From positions 1 to 47,241 of the forward strand of contig NZ_JAIWPT010000024.1 in the NCBI RefSeq assembly GCF_021191695.1: DNA of 47,241 bases, in the 5' to 3' direction. Shown here piece by piece: positions 32,254 to 39,789 of this stretch. This DNA is from Proluteimonas luteida (GTDB lineage Bacteria > Pseudomonadota > Gammaproteobacteria > Xanthomonadales > Xanthomonadaceae). The position numbers and the translations under genes were made by a program. A model generated the notes under the pieces. That model worked only from the letters and a program-made list of their open reading frames with translations, was not told where the DNA came from and made no database searches. Numbering within the stretch: the stretch's first letter is position 1; the number at the start of each line of letters is the position of its first letter.

Positions 32254-32817
32254 ATGAACCGAACCCCGCCCGCCTGGCTGCTGGCCGCCGCGCTGACCGC
32301 GATCGCCGCCCCCGTGCTCGCCCGCAGCGACGTCACCGCACCGGATGCACCCCGAAACCTGCCCGACGGCAGCCCGGTCGCCGTGCAGTGGACCGACCCG
32401 GCCACATTTTCCGACCTCCGCTTCAGCGGCAACCGCTGGGAAGCGCAGCGCGGCAACTGGGTCGAGGGCATCGCCGCGCATCTGCGCCAACGCGCCGAAC
32501 GCGAGCTGCCGCCGGGCGATACGCTCGACGTGACCATCCGCGACATCCAGCGCGCCGGCATCTACGAACCGTGGCGCGGCCCGCGGCTGGACCACGTGCG
32601 CATCGTCAAGGACCAGTACCCGCCGCGGATCGACCTGGATTTCGTGCTGCGCGATGCCGACGGCAACGTGCTGGCCGAAGGCAGCCGCGAGCTGCGCGAC
32701 ATGGGTTTCCTCAACCGCCCGGGCGCGGCGATGCGCAACGACTCGCTGCGCTACGAGAAGCAGCTGATCGATGACTGGCTGCGCCGCGAGTTGCGCCAGC
32801 CGGTCGCGGGCCGCTGA
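32254..32817 (+). CDS. DUF3016 secreted protein
   Basis: A 187-residue periplasmic protein with a clear signal peptide (cleavage near residue 24, VLARSD). The mature part starts VAVQWTDPATFSDLRFSGNRW and includes LDVTIRDIQRAGIYEPWRGP and YPPRIDLDFVLRDADG, the pattern of DUF3016. Function unknown; such proteins are common in Xanthomonadaceae. Monocistronic, followed by a long symmetrical hairpin. Confidence 0.85.
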   Translation: MNRTPPAWLLAAALTAIAAPVLARSDVTAPDAPRNLPDGSPVAVQWTDPATFSDLRFSGNRWEAQRGNWVEGIAAHLRQRAERELPPGDTLDVTIRDIQRAGIYEPWRGPRLDHVRIVKDQYPPRIDLDFVLRDADGNVLAEGSRELRDMGFLNRPGAAMRNDSLRYEKQLIDDWLRRELRQPVAGR

Positions 32818-32863
32818 TATCGTTTCGCGGAGCCGCAATCCACGGGTCCGCGATACGCAGGAC

Positions 32864-32900
32864 AACGCAAACGGGCCGCGCGATGCGGCCCGTTTGCGTT
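32864..32900. terminator. Long perfect hairpin, probable bidirectional terminator
   Basis: AACGCAAACGGGCCGC (32864-32879) pairs perfectly over 16 bases with GCGGCCCGTTTGCGTT around GCGAT. It lies between the convergent DUF3016 and betT genes. There is no long T-run, so termination is likely but less certain than the stem suggests. Confidence 0.7.
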
Positions 32901-33090
32901 CCGGTGTGCGGGGAGCTGCCGCTCAGGGGTCGAGAGTCGATGGAACGCCGTCGCGAGCGCGTCGCCGGGCGTCCGTGGCAAGGCGCGCCGGGCGCGAACA
33001 AGGAAGTCCGGCGAGCCGCATGACCGCGGTTTTCGCCCAGTGCGCCGCCACGGGCGTTCGGCGGCGGCGCAGTAGTGGCGCGAATCGCGC

Positions 33091-35100
33091 TCAGCGCACC
33101 ACGTCGAGGAAGTGCATGTGGCGCTGGTACTGGTCGAGCACGTCGTGGATCAGCTCGTCGCGGCGCCAGCCCATGACGTCGTAGTCCTGCCCGCCTTCGC
33201 GCAGGTGCACCTCGGCGCGGAAATAACGGTCGTCGTCCTGCCGTCGTCGGCGCGGGTCCTCGAACATGAAGCTTGGCGGTTCGTAGGCGACCGGATGCAC
33301 CGCGTAGAAGAAGTCCATCTCCTCGCCGTGCCCGACCCGCAACCAGACCCGGCCGTCATCGCCGTCCTCGACGTGGACCTCCAGCCCCTGCCTGCGCAGC
33401 TCGGTCGCCACTTCCTCCAGCGCCGGCCGCACCTGGTTGGCGATGTAGCTGCGCACTTCCTGCTGCGACGGGTGCCGGGCCAGCGCGCGCAGGCGCGCCC
33501 GCCAGTCGCCGCCACCGCCGATGCCCACCGGCGCGATGCGCGCCTCGCGCAGGCTGGTGCGCTTGACCACGTCCAGCCGCATCGCCCGCACCATGCCCCA
33601 GCACATCAGGAGCATGACCACGGTGAACGGCAATGCGCTGGCGATCGTCGCCGCCTGCAGCGCGCCGAGCCCGCCGGCGATCAGCAGCGCGATCGCGACC
33701 ACGCCTTCCAGCAGCGCCCAAAAGATGCGCTGCCACACCGGCGACTCTTCCTCGCCCTTGCTGGTCAGCATGTCGATCACCAGCGACCCCGAATCCGACG
33801 AGGTCACGAAGAAGACCACCACCAGCGCCGTCGCCAGCGCCGAGGTGACACCGGACATCGGCAGGTTCTCGAGGAACTGGAACAGCGCGACCGAACTGTC
33901 GGCCGCCACCGTGTCGACCAGTGACCCGATGCCGTCGACCATGACCATGTGCAGCGCGGTGTTGCCGTAGATGGTCATCCACAGGAAGGTGAAGCCGAGC
34001 GGCACCAGCAGCACGCCGACGACGAACTCGCGGATCGTGCGGCCGCGCGAGATGCGCGCGATGAACATGCCGACGAACGGCGACCAGGCGATCCACCAGC
34101 CCCAGTAGAACAGCGTCCAGCCGCCGATCCAGCCCGAGGGCTCATAGGCGTAGAGGTTGAAGGTCATCGCGAACAGGCTCGACACGTACATGCCGGTGTT
34201 CTGCACGAAGGCCTGCAGCAGGTGCACCGTCGGCCCGGCCACCAGCACGAACGCCAGCAGCATCACCGCCATGATCATGTTCAGTTCGGACAGGCGGCGC
34301 ACGCCCTTGTCCAGGCCGCTGACCACCGAACCGGTCGCGATCAGGGTGATGACCGCGATCAGGATCACCTGGGTGGTCGTGCCCACCGGCACGTCGAACA
34401 GGTAGTTGAGGCCGGCGTTGATCTGGATCACGCCGAAGCCCAGCGACGTCGCCAGGCCGAAGATCGTGCCCAGCACCGCGAAGGTGTCGACGGCGTGGCC
34501 GATCGGGCCATGGATGCGCTCGCCGATCAGCGGGTAAAGCGACGAGCGGATGCGAAGCGGCAGGCCATGGCGGTAGGCGAAGTACGCCAGCGCCAGCGCG
34601 ACCACGGCGTAGATCGCCCAGGCGTGCACGCCCCAGTGGAAGAAGGTGATGCGCATCGCCTGGCGCGCCGCGTCGACGGTCTCCGGGTCGCCCACCGGCG
34701 GATCGGCGTAATGCATGATCGGCTCGGCGACGCCGAAGAACATCAGGCCGATGCCCATGCCGGCGGCGAACAGCATCGCGAACCACGTGGCGTAGCTGTA
34801 GTCGGGCCGGCTGTGGTCGGGACCGAGCTTCAGCCGGCCGAAGCCGCTGACCGCGATGCCGACGATGAACACCAGGAAGCCGGCGACCGCGAGCACGGTG
34901 AACCAGCCCGCGTCGGCGGCCACCCAGTCCTTGGCGCCGCCGAACACCGCGTCGGCGAAATCCGGCGCGACGAACGACAGCACGATCAGCGCCAGCACGA
35001 TCAACGCCGACGGGTAGAACACCGGTCCCAGGATGTACGCGTTCCACTTGCGGGGCGATGCGGCGGGTGGCGCGGTCTCGCGCGGCGATGGATCGTTCAT
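33091..35100 (-). CDS. betT: BCCT-family choline/betaine transporter BetT
   Basis: Secondary transporter for choline or related quaternary amines, used in osmoprotection. The 669-residue product has twelve helices and family motifs: GMGIGLMFFGVAEP, FYWGWWIAWSPFVGMFIARISRGRT with the aromatic Trp box, and FVTSSDSGSLVIDML. A cytoplasmic C-terminal extension of about 150 residues (ALARHPSQQEVRSYI... to LDQYQRHMHFLDVVR) is the osmosensing tail typical of proton-coupled BetT. ATG 35100 starts just before the N-terminal tail. No bet biosynthesis genes are adjacent; a porin gene lies 121 bases upstream on the same strand. Confidence 0.95.
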   Translation of the reverse strand: MNDPSPRETAPPAASPRKWNAYILGPVFYPSALIVLALIVLSFVAPDFADAVFGGAKDWVAADAGWFTVLAVAGFLVFIVGIAVSGFGRLKLGPDHSRPDYSYATWFAMLFAAGMGIGLMFFGVAEPIMHYADPPVGDPETVDAARQAMRITFFHWGVHAWAIYAVVALALAYFAYRHGLPLRIRSSLYPLIGERIHGPIGHAVDTFAVLGTIFGLATSLGFGVIQINAGLNYLFDVPVGTTTQVILIAVITLIATGSVVSGLDKGVRRLSELNMIMAVMLLAFVLVAGPTVHLLQAFVQNTGMYVSSLFAMTFNLYAYEPSGWIGGWTLFYWGWWIAWSPFVGMFIARISRGRTIREFVVGVLLVPLGFTFLWMTIYGNTALHMVMVDGIGSLVDTVAADSSVALFQFLENLPMSGVTSALATALVVVFFVTSSDSGSLVIDMLTSKGEEESPVWQRIFWALLEGVVAIALLIAGGLGALQAATIASALPFTVVMLLMCWGMVRAMRLDVVKRTSLREARIAPVGIGGGGDWRARLRALARHPSQQEVRSYIANQVRPALEEVATELRRQGLEVHVEDGDDGRVWLRVGHGEEMDFFYAVHPVAYEPPSFMFEDPRRRRQDDDRYFRAEVHLREGGQDYDVMGWRRDELIHDVLDQYQRHMHFLDVVR

Positions 35101-35221
35101 GCGTACTCCTCGAACTCGAAACGGATGGCACCCGGAAACAGGCCGGGCGATACGCCGCGGCGGGCGCGACGGATCGCGCACGTCCGCGGGAACCACCGGG
35201 CATGCGGCGCGACGCGCCTGT

Positions 35222-36394
35222 TCAGAAATAGAACCCGATGTTGACGTTCAGGCGCGAGCGCCAGCGGTCGCCGCCGGGCGCGTCGATGCCGACGCCGGGC
35301 CCGCCGACGAACCACATGTTCCTGCCGGCGATCCAGTCGACGTAGGCCAGCATCGGCCCCTTGCCGAAGCTGCAGCCGGTGACGTTCTGGATCGAATTGC
35401 GCAGGCCCGGATCGCGACCGACCGGCAGCGTCGCGCTGGCGTTGTTGTAGCAGGCGATGCTGTCGAACCAGCCGGTGCGCTGCGCGTCCCAGGCGACGTT
35501 GAACGTCGGCACGTCGGCCTGCGACGCGATCTCGAACGGGAACAGGAAGGCCGACAGCGCGATCCGCGATTCGGGATTGGCGTAGCGGTAGCGCGCCCAC
35601 TGCAGCTGCACGGTCGCCGGCCCGCGTGACCACTGGCCATGCACGGCGACGCCGGCATGACCGTGGCGGTCGCCGCTTGCGCGGTTCTCGATGCGGCCGG
35701 CGAAGGTCGAGGCGCCCAGCGCCAGCACGGCGCCGTTCCACGTGCGGCTGTTCTGGTAGCGGACGACGGCCCGCCCGCGTTCGCGGTAGGGCAGATCGCC
35801 GGTGGTCGCGACATCGAAGGAATAGCGGTCGAAACGGCTGCCCGTGCCGTACTCGTCGCCTGCGAACACGCCGGCATGCCACTGGTGGGTATCGTCCGCG
35901 CGTTGCCAGACGATACCCGGGTCGTAGTCGTCCTCGATGCCGAGGTAGTAGCCCGATCCGAACCAGAAGCTGTTCGACGCATACGGCAGCAGTCCGAACG
36001 GCACCTGCTGGATGCCGACGCGGATATCGGCATCGACGCCATCGCTGCCGTCGCCGAGCTTCCAGCCGGCCCACGCATGGTGCACGGCATCGAATCCGTC
36101 GTACCAGCGGTACTGCAGCGAGAAGAAGGCGGGCCCGGCATCGCCCTTCGCATCGATGCGCAGCAGCTCCGGCTGCAGGCCGCTGGTCGGCCCGTAGTCG
36201 AGCCATCCGTAGTTGAAGCGCACCGCGCCGCCGAGATCGAATCGCGGCCCGTCGTCGCGCGACACGTCTTCGGCCGAGACGGCCGGCGCTGCCGACAGCA
36301 ACACACCGCACGACAGCACAACGCACAACGGCACGCCGCGAGACAGCACGCCACGTAACGCACCGCACAACAACCGCCGGTTACCGCGAAACAT
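35222..36394 (-). CDS. Outer-membrane porin-like beta-barrel
   Basis: A 390-residue exported protein with a long signal peptide (cleavage near SAAPAVSA-ED) and repeated amphipathic strands: RFDLGGAVRFNYGWLDY, AFFSLQYRWYDGFDAVHHAW, ADIRVGIQQVPFGL, GRAVVRYQNSRTWNGAVLAL, ATVQLQWARYRYA, ending in SRLNVNIGFYF with terminal Phe. Two cysteines (ACYNN and GCSFG) may form a loop disulphide. The pattern is of a specific 14-18 strand porin, but I cannot name the substrate family. Lying beside betT on the same strand, it may let choline-like solutes through the outer membrane (inference). Start chosen at ATG 36394; the ribosome-binding site is weak. Confidence 0.8.
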   Translation of the reverse strand: MFRGNRRLLCGALRGVLSRGVPLCVVLSCGVLLSAAPAVSAEDVSRDDGPRFDLGGAVRFNYGWLDYGPTSGLQPELLRIDAKGDAGPAFFSLQYRWYDGFDAVHHAWAGWKLGDGSDGVDADIRVGIQQVPFGLLPYASNSFWFGSGYYLGIEDDYDPGIVWQRADDTHQWHAGVFAGDEYGTGSRFDRYSFDVATTGDLPYRERGRAVVRYQNSRTWNGAVLALGASTFAGRIENRASGDRHGHAGVAVHGQWSRGPATVQLQWARYRYANPESRIALSAFLFPFEIASQADVPTFNVAWDAQRTGWFDSIACYNNASATLPVGRDPGLRNSIQNVTGCSFGKGPMLAYVDWIAGRNMWFVGGPGVGIDAPGGDRWRSRLNVNIGFYF

Positions 36395-36649
36395 CACGAT
36401 CGGTCCATCCTCCCCGGAATCATCCGTGCACCCGAAACAGCCGCGCATTGTAGCGAAGGCCCGGACTGCGCCCTCCGGCGGACGACCGGGAAAGCGCGGA
36501 TTCCCCCGGGGAAACCTGCCTTTCCGCGCCCTCCCCGATGTCGATGCGATGCGTGCCGCTGCACCTGCCGAATCGACCCCGCGTCCGCCGGGAGCGGCGT
36601 TGGATATCATCTCGGGCAGGCGATGACGCCTACGTGCAGGCGGGCTCCG
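36395..36649. other. Divergent intergenic region
   Basis: Promoter space for the porin gene (minus) and DUF4031 (plus). No gene or clear promoter element seen. Confidence 0.4.
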
Positions 36650-36934
36650 ATGACGGTCTATGTCGACGATGCGGTGCATCCCTGGCGTGGCGAACGCTGG
36701 GCGCATCTGCTCGCCGATACGCTCGACGAACTGCATGTGTTCGCCGCCCGACTGGGCCTGCCGCGCCACGCGTTCCAGAACAAGACCAGTGGCGCGCACT
36801 ACGACATCACCGCCGCGATGCGCGACCGGGCGCTCGCGCTCGGCGCGGTCGCGATCTCGCGCCATCGCGACCGCGCCCTGGTGCGTGCGGTGATCGCCAA
36901 CGCCAGGCGGCAGGGACGCGGCGAAATCCCGTGA
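36650..36934 (+). CDS. DUF4031 protein
   Basis: A 94-residue cytoplasmic protein beginning MTVYVDDAVHPWRGERW, with HLLADTLDELHVFAARLGLP and NKTSGAHYDITAAMRDRALALGA, matching DUF4031. The His/Asp-rich N-terminus and the HYD motif suggest metal binding, but activity is unknown. First of three small genes on this strand. Confidence 0.85.
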   Translation: MTVYVDDAVHPWRGERWAHLLADTLDELHVFAARLGLPRHAFQNKTSGAHYDITAAMRDRALALGAVAISRHRDRALVRAVIANARRQGRGEIP

Positions 36935-37010
36935 CCCGCGCCTGCAGCGTGCCCCGGCGATGGCGACGACGGTATCCTTGCCGCTTCCCGTCCACACGCA
37001 CATCCAGGCC

Positions 37011-37253
37011 ATGACCGACACCCCGCCCGACCACCTGTCCAACGACCCGCGCAGCCCGCACTACGACGCGGCCGCCATGGCCCGCGGCGTCGGCATCCGC
37101 TTCAACGGCAGCGAGCGCCGGGACGTCGAGGAATACTGCGTCAGCGAAGGCTGGATCCGGGTCGCGGCCGGGCGCGCGCTCGACCGCCGCGGCCAGCCGC
37201 TGACGGTCAAGCTCAAGGGTACGGTCGAACCGTACTTCCACCTCGACGCCTGA
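37011..37253 (+). CDS. DUF3297 protein
   Basis: An 80-residue cytoplasmic protein, recognisable as DUF3297 from LSNDPRSPHYD, GIRFNGSERRDVEEYCVSEGWI and the end KLKGTVEPYF. The start ATG at 37011 precedes MTDTPPDHL; an in-frame upstream ATG at 36960 lacks the family's usual beginning. Function unknown. The YciI-like gene follows 18 bases later. Confidence 0.87.
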   Translation: MTDTPPDHLSNDPRSPHYDAAAMARGVGIRFNGSERRDVEEYCVSEGWIRVAAGRALDRRGQPLTVKLKGTVEPYFHLDA

Positions 37254-37271
37254 GAACCGCAGGAAACGCCC

Positions 37272-37646
37272 ATGCAGTATCTGCTGCTCGTCTACACCGA
37301 TGACATGCTGCTCGACGGACTGGCCGACGGCGAGTTCGACCGGATGATGCGCGGCTGCCTGCAGCACGCCGATGCGCTGCGCGCCGACGGCACGCTGCTG
37401 GATTTCCAGCAGCTGGAACCCGCGTCCACGGCGAAATCCGTGCGCACGCGCGACGGCCGGACCCAGGTGCTCGACGGGCCGTTCTCCGAGACCAAGGAGA
37501 TGCTGGCCGGTTTCAACCTGATCGAGGCCGACAGCGAGGAAGAAGCGCTGCGCATCGCGCAGGCATTGCCGTGGACCCGGACCGGCTGCATCGAGGTGCG
37601 CCCGGTCCGCGACGTCGGCGCCGTGCGGGCCCGCGTCGGCGCCTGA
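37272..37646 (+). CDS. YciI-like (DGPF) protein
   Basis: A 124-residue ferredoxin-like-fold protein: MQYLLLVYTDD at the start and TQVLDGPFSETKEMLAGFNLIEADS with the diagnostic DGPF-ETKE motif. Family members often accompany ECF sigma factors, but none is seen here. Catalytic role unknown. Probably cotranscribed with the DUF3297 gene. Confidence 0.88.
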   Translation: MQYLLLVYTDDMLLDGLADGEFDRMMRGCLQHADALRADGTLLDFQQLEPASTAKSVRTRDGRTQVLDGPFSETKEMLAGFNLIEADSEEEALRIAQALPWTRTGCIEVRPVRDVGAVRARVGA

Positions 37647-37710
37647 CAACTGCTGTCCTGCCCCCGGGCCGGCCGCGGGCGCATGACCGCGGTAACGACC
37701 CGCCCAACGG

Positions 37711-38277
37711 TCAGCCGCCGCCGCGCACCTCGGCGACGATCTGGTCGGTGATCGCCTGCACCTGCTTCGTCGTCATCGGTGCGAAGATGCCCTGCCACGC
37801 GCTCGACGTGGTGTCGTAGCTGCGCGTGGCGACGACCTGGCCGCCCGGATACTGCACGAACTCCGCGGTCGCCTTGATGTAGGCGTTGCCGGTCATGACC
37901 CCGAGCCCGTAGCGCGCACCGGTGGAGACGTAGCGGTAGTCGTCGATGCGGACCACGACCAGCACGCCCGGCGGATCCAGCGACGTGGGCCGGCCGGCGT
38001 GGTCGCTGGACTGCAGGCCGGCGGCGCTGGCGGAGGCGCGCATCGCCTCCGGCCACAGCGCGCGGAAGTCCGCCCAGTCGTCCTTGCCGCGCGCGGCATC
38101 GCTGCCTTCGACGGCGATCGCGACCTGACGGACATCGCCGGACACCGCGACCGGATCGACCGGTGCCGCAGCAGGACGCTGCACGGTCGCCGCGCATGCG
38201 GACAGCAGCAGGACCGCGCCGAGCAAGGCGAGGGAGCGGAAGGGGGCATGGATCGGGGCACGGAGGATCTGGGACAT
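37711..38277 (-). CDS. Outer-membrane lipoprotein, unknown function
   Basis: A 188-residue lipoprotein: a basic start, hydrophobic core and lipobox LLSAC (Cys at residue 27), then an Ala/Pro-rich tether. The mature domain (VRQVAIAVEGSDAARG..., VLVVVRIDDYRYVSTGARYGLGV, YIKATAEFVQYPGGQVVATRSY) resembles DUF4410-like lipoproteins, a weak recollection. No obvious operon partner; it converges with the YciI-like gene. Confidence 0.8.
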   Translation of the reverse strand: MSQILRAPIHAPFRSLALLGAVLLLSACAATVQRPAAAPVDPVAVSGDVRQVAIAVEGSDAARGKDDWADFRALWPEAMRASASAAGLQSSDHAGRPTSLDPPGVLVVVRIDDYRYVSTGARYGLGVMTGNAYIKATAEFVQYPGGQVVATRSYDTTSSAWQGIFAPMTTKQVQAITDQIVAEVRGGG

Positions 38278-38499
38278 GCGAAGCCTCATCTGTCGGATGG
38301 ATGGCGTTGCGCGACCACAGGCCCCAGTCCCCTGCGCTGCGTCCCGGTGCGCTTGCAGGCAAGCTAGCCGGCGCTGCATTCGGATCCCGTGAAGCGCCGG
38401 CCACCACGCCGACGCCCCGTGCATGGAGGCACCGGCGACACATCCCCGCCCTGCGACGCATGGCGCGGGTCGCGCGCCTACCCGGCCGGGCCGGCGGCC

Positions 38500-39690
38500 T
38501 CAATCCGCGACGGCGGGCGCACTCGCCGGTTCTTCGCGCCGGGGCGCGTGCGGCTCGCTGCCGAACTCGCGATCCATCCGCTGGCGTTCGTCGTGCAGCT
38601 GCCGCCGCGTGTCCGCGTCCAGGCCGCTCTGCAGCGTGGACTTGAGCCGCGCGAGCCAGGGAATCCGGTGCGGATCCGGCAGCGCCCGCACCTGCATGCG
38701 CAGCCGATAGCGTCCTTCCGGCCCCAGGGCCATGTACTGCGCCGCGGACGGCACGGGCGGGATCTCGACGGGGCCGGTGAGGATGAACGCGACGCCGCGG
38801 GCGATCGAGGCCGGGATCACGGTGCCATGGTCCTCGCCGGCGATCTCGGCGAAATCGACCACCATGCCCGGCGCCGCGGCGAGGCGTTGCGCGCTCCGGC
38901 GGGCATGGGTCACCTGGCCGCGATGGCGCAACCGCTCCAGGATGTGGCGGCCCTTGGCCGGATCCTCCACCCAGGCAGACGGCGGCGGGCGCTCCTCGTG
39001 CTGGCCCACGGTCAGCAGGATCCGCCTGGGCGGGTCCGATCCAGACCGCGCGTCGGCGAAGGCGTCGATGTGCGCCGGCAGGGCGTGGTCGCCGAACCAG
39101 AACGAACTGCTCATCGCGACGTAGGTCTGGAAGGCATCCGGCCGGCGGATCAGGGTGTCGAGCACGAACTGGCCGGCCAGCGAATGCCCGATCAGCGACT
39201 GCTGGGCAGGATCGACGGGATATTCGCGGGCGATGACCGGCTTCAGGTCGTCCTCGATGAACGCCAGGAACGCCGGCGCGCCGCCGGTGCGGTGCCTGCC
39301 GGCAGGGGCGTGACCGTCGGGGGTGAGATCGTAGGTGCGGGCCTCCGGGAGGTCCGTGCCGGGCGGATAGCCGATCCCCACCACCAGGGCGCGCTGCTTG
39401 ACCGCGTCGTCGAGCCGGCGCGCATAGGCACGCACGGTCTCCATGGTGGTCAGGAACATGTTGTTTCCATCGAGCACGTAGATGACGGGATAGCCGCCGG
39501 GCGGCGGCGGCAACGGCGGCGTCGCGACCAGGATCCGGTATTCGCGGCCGCTGCCGCTGGCGACCAGCGGGATCTGCTCGACATCGGGCAGGGTGTAGGG
39601 CGCGCGCTCGGGTGGCGCGGGAACGGCCGGAACCTGCGCGGATCCGGCGATCAGCAGGCAGGCCAGCAGGAGCCGAAGTGCGATACGCAT
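38500..39690 (-). CDS. Exported alpha/beta-hydrolase, IroE/Fes-like esterase
   Basis: A 396-residue secreted hydrolase of the esterase-D/siderophore-esterase type. Signal peptide (about 1-21), YPVIYVLDGNNMF on the strand before the oxyanion region, nucleophile Ser170 in IGHSLAGQF, and a later AGEDHGTVIP with the catalytic His. IroE-type enzymes open or trim catecholate siderophores in the periplasm. It lies 99 bases after the TonB receptor gene on the same strand, a pairing typical of siderophore uptake. The C-terminal 90 residues are charged and outside the usual domain. Confidence 0.85.
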   Translation of the reverse strand: MRIALRLLLACLLIAGSAQVPAVPAPPERAPYTLPDVEQIPLVASGSGREYRILVATPPLPPPPGGYPVIYVLDGNNMFLTTMETVRAYARRLDDAVKQRALVVGIGYPPGTDLPEARTYDLTPDGHAPAGRHRTGGAPAFLAFIEDDLKPVIAREYPVDPAQQSLIGHSLAGQFVLDTLIRRPDAFQTYVAMSSSFWFGDHALPAHIDAFADARSGSDPPRRILLTVGQHEERPPPSAWVEDPAKGRHILERLRHRGQVTHARRSAQRLAAAPGMVVDFAEIAGEDHGTVIPASIARGVAFILTGPVEIPPVPSAAQYMALGPEGRYRLRMQVRALPDPHRIPWLARLKSTLQSGLDADTRRQLHDERQRMDREFGSEPHAPRREEPASAPAVAD

Positions 39691-39789
39691 GAGGGGTGGC
39701 CTATCGGTGGACGACGGGAAGCCGGCGGCGCCGTCCCGGGGCCCGATGCGACGCGATCGGCATCGGGCCCCGGCCGGCGGGCCGGGACG

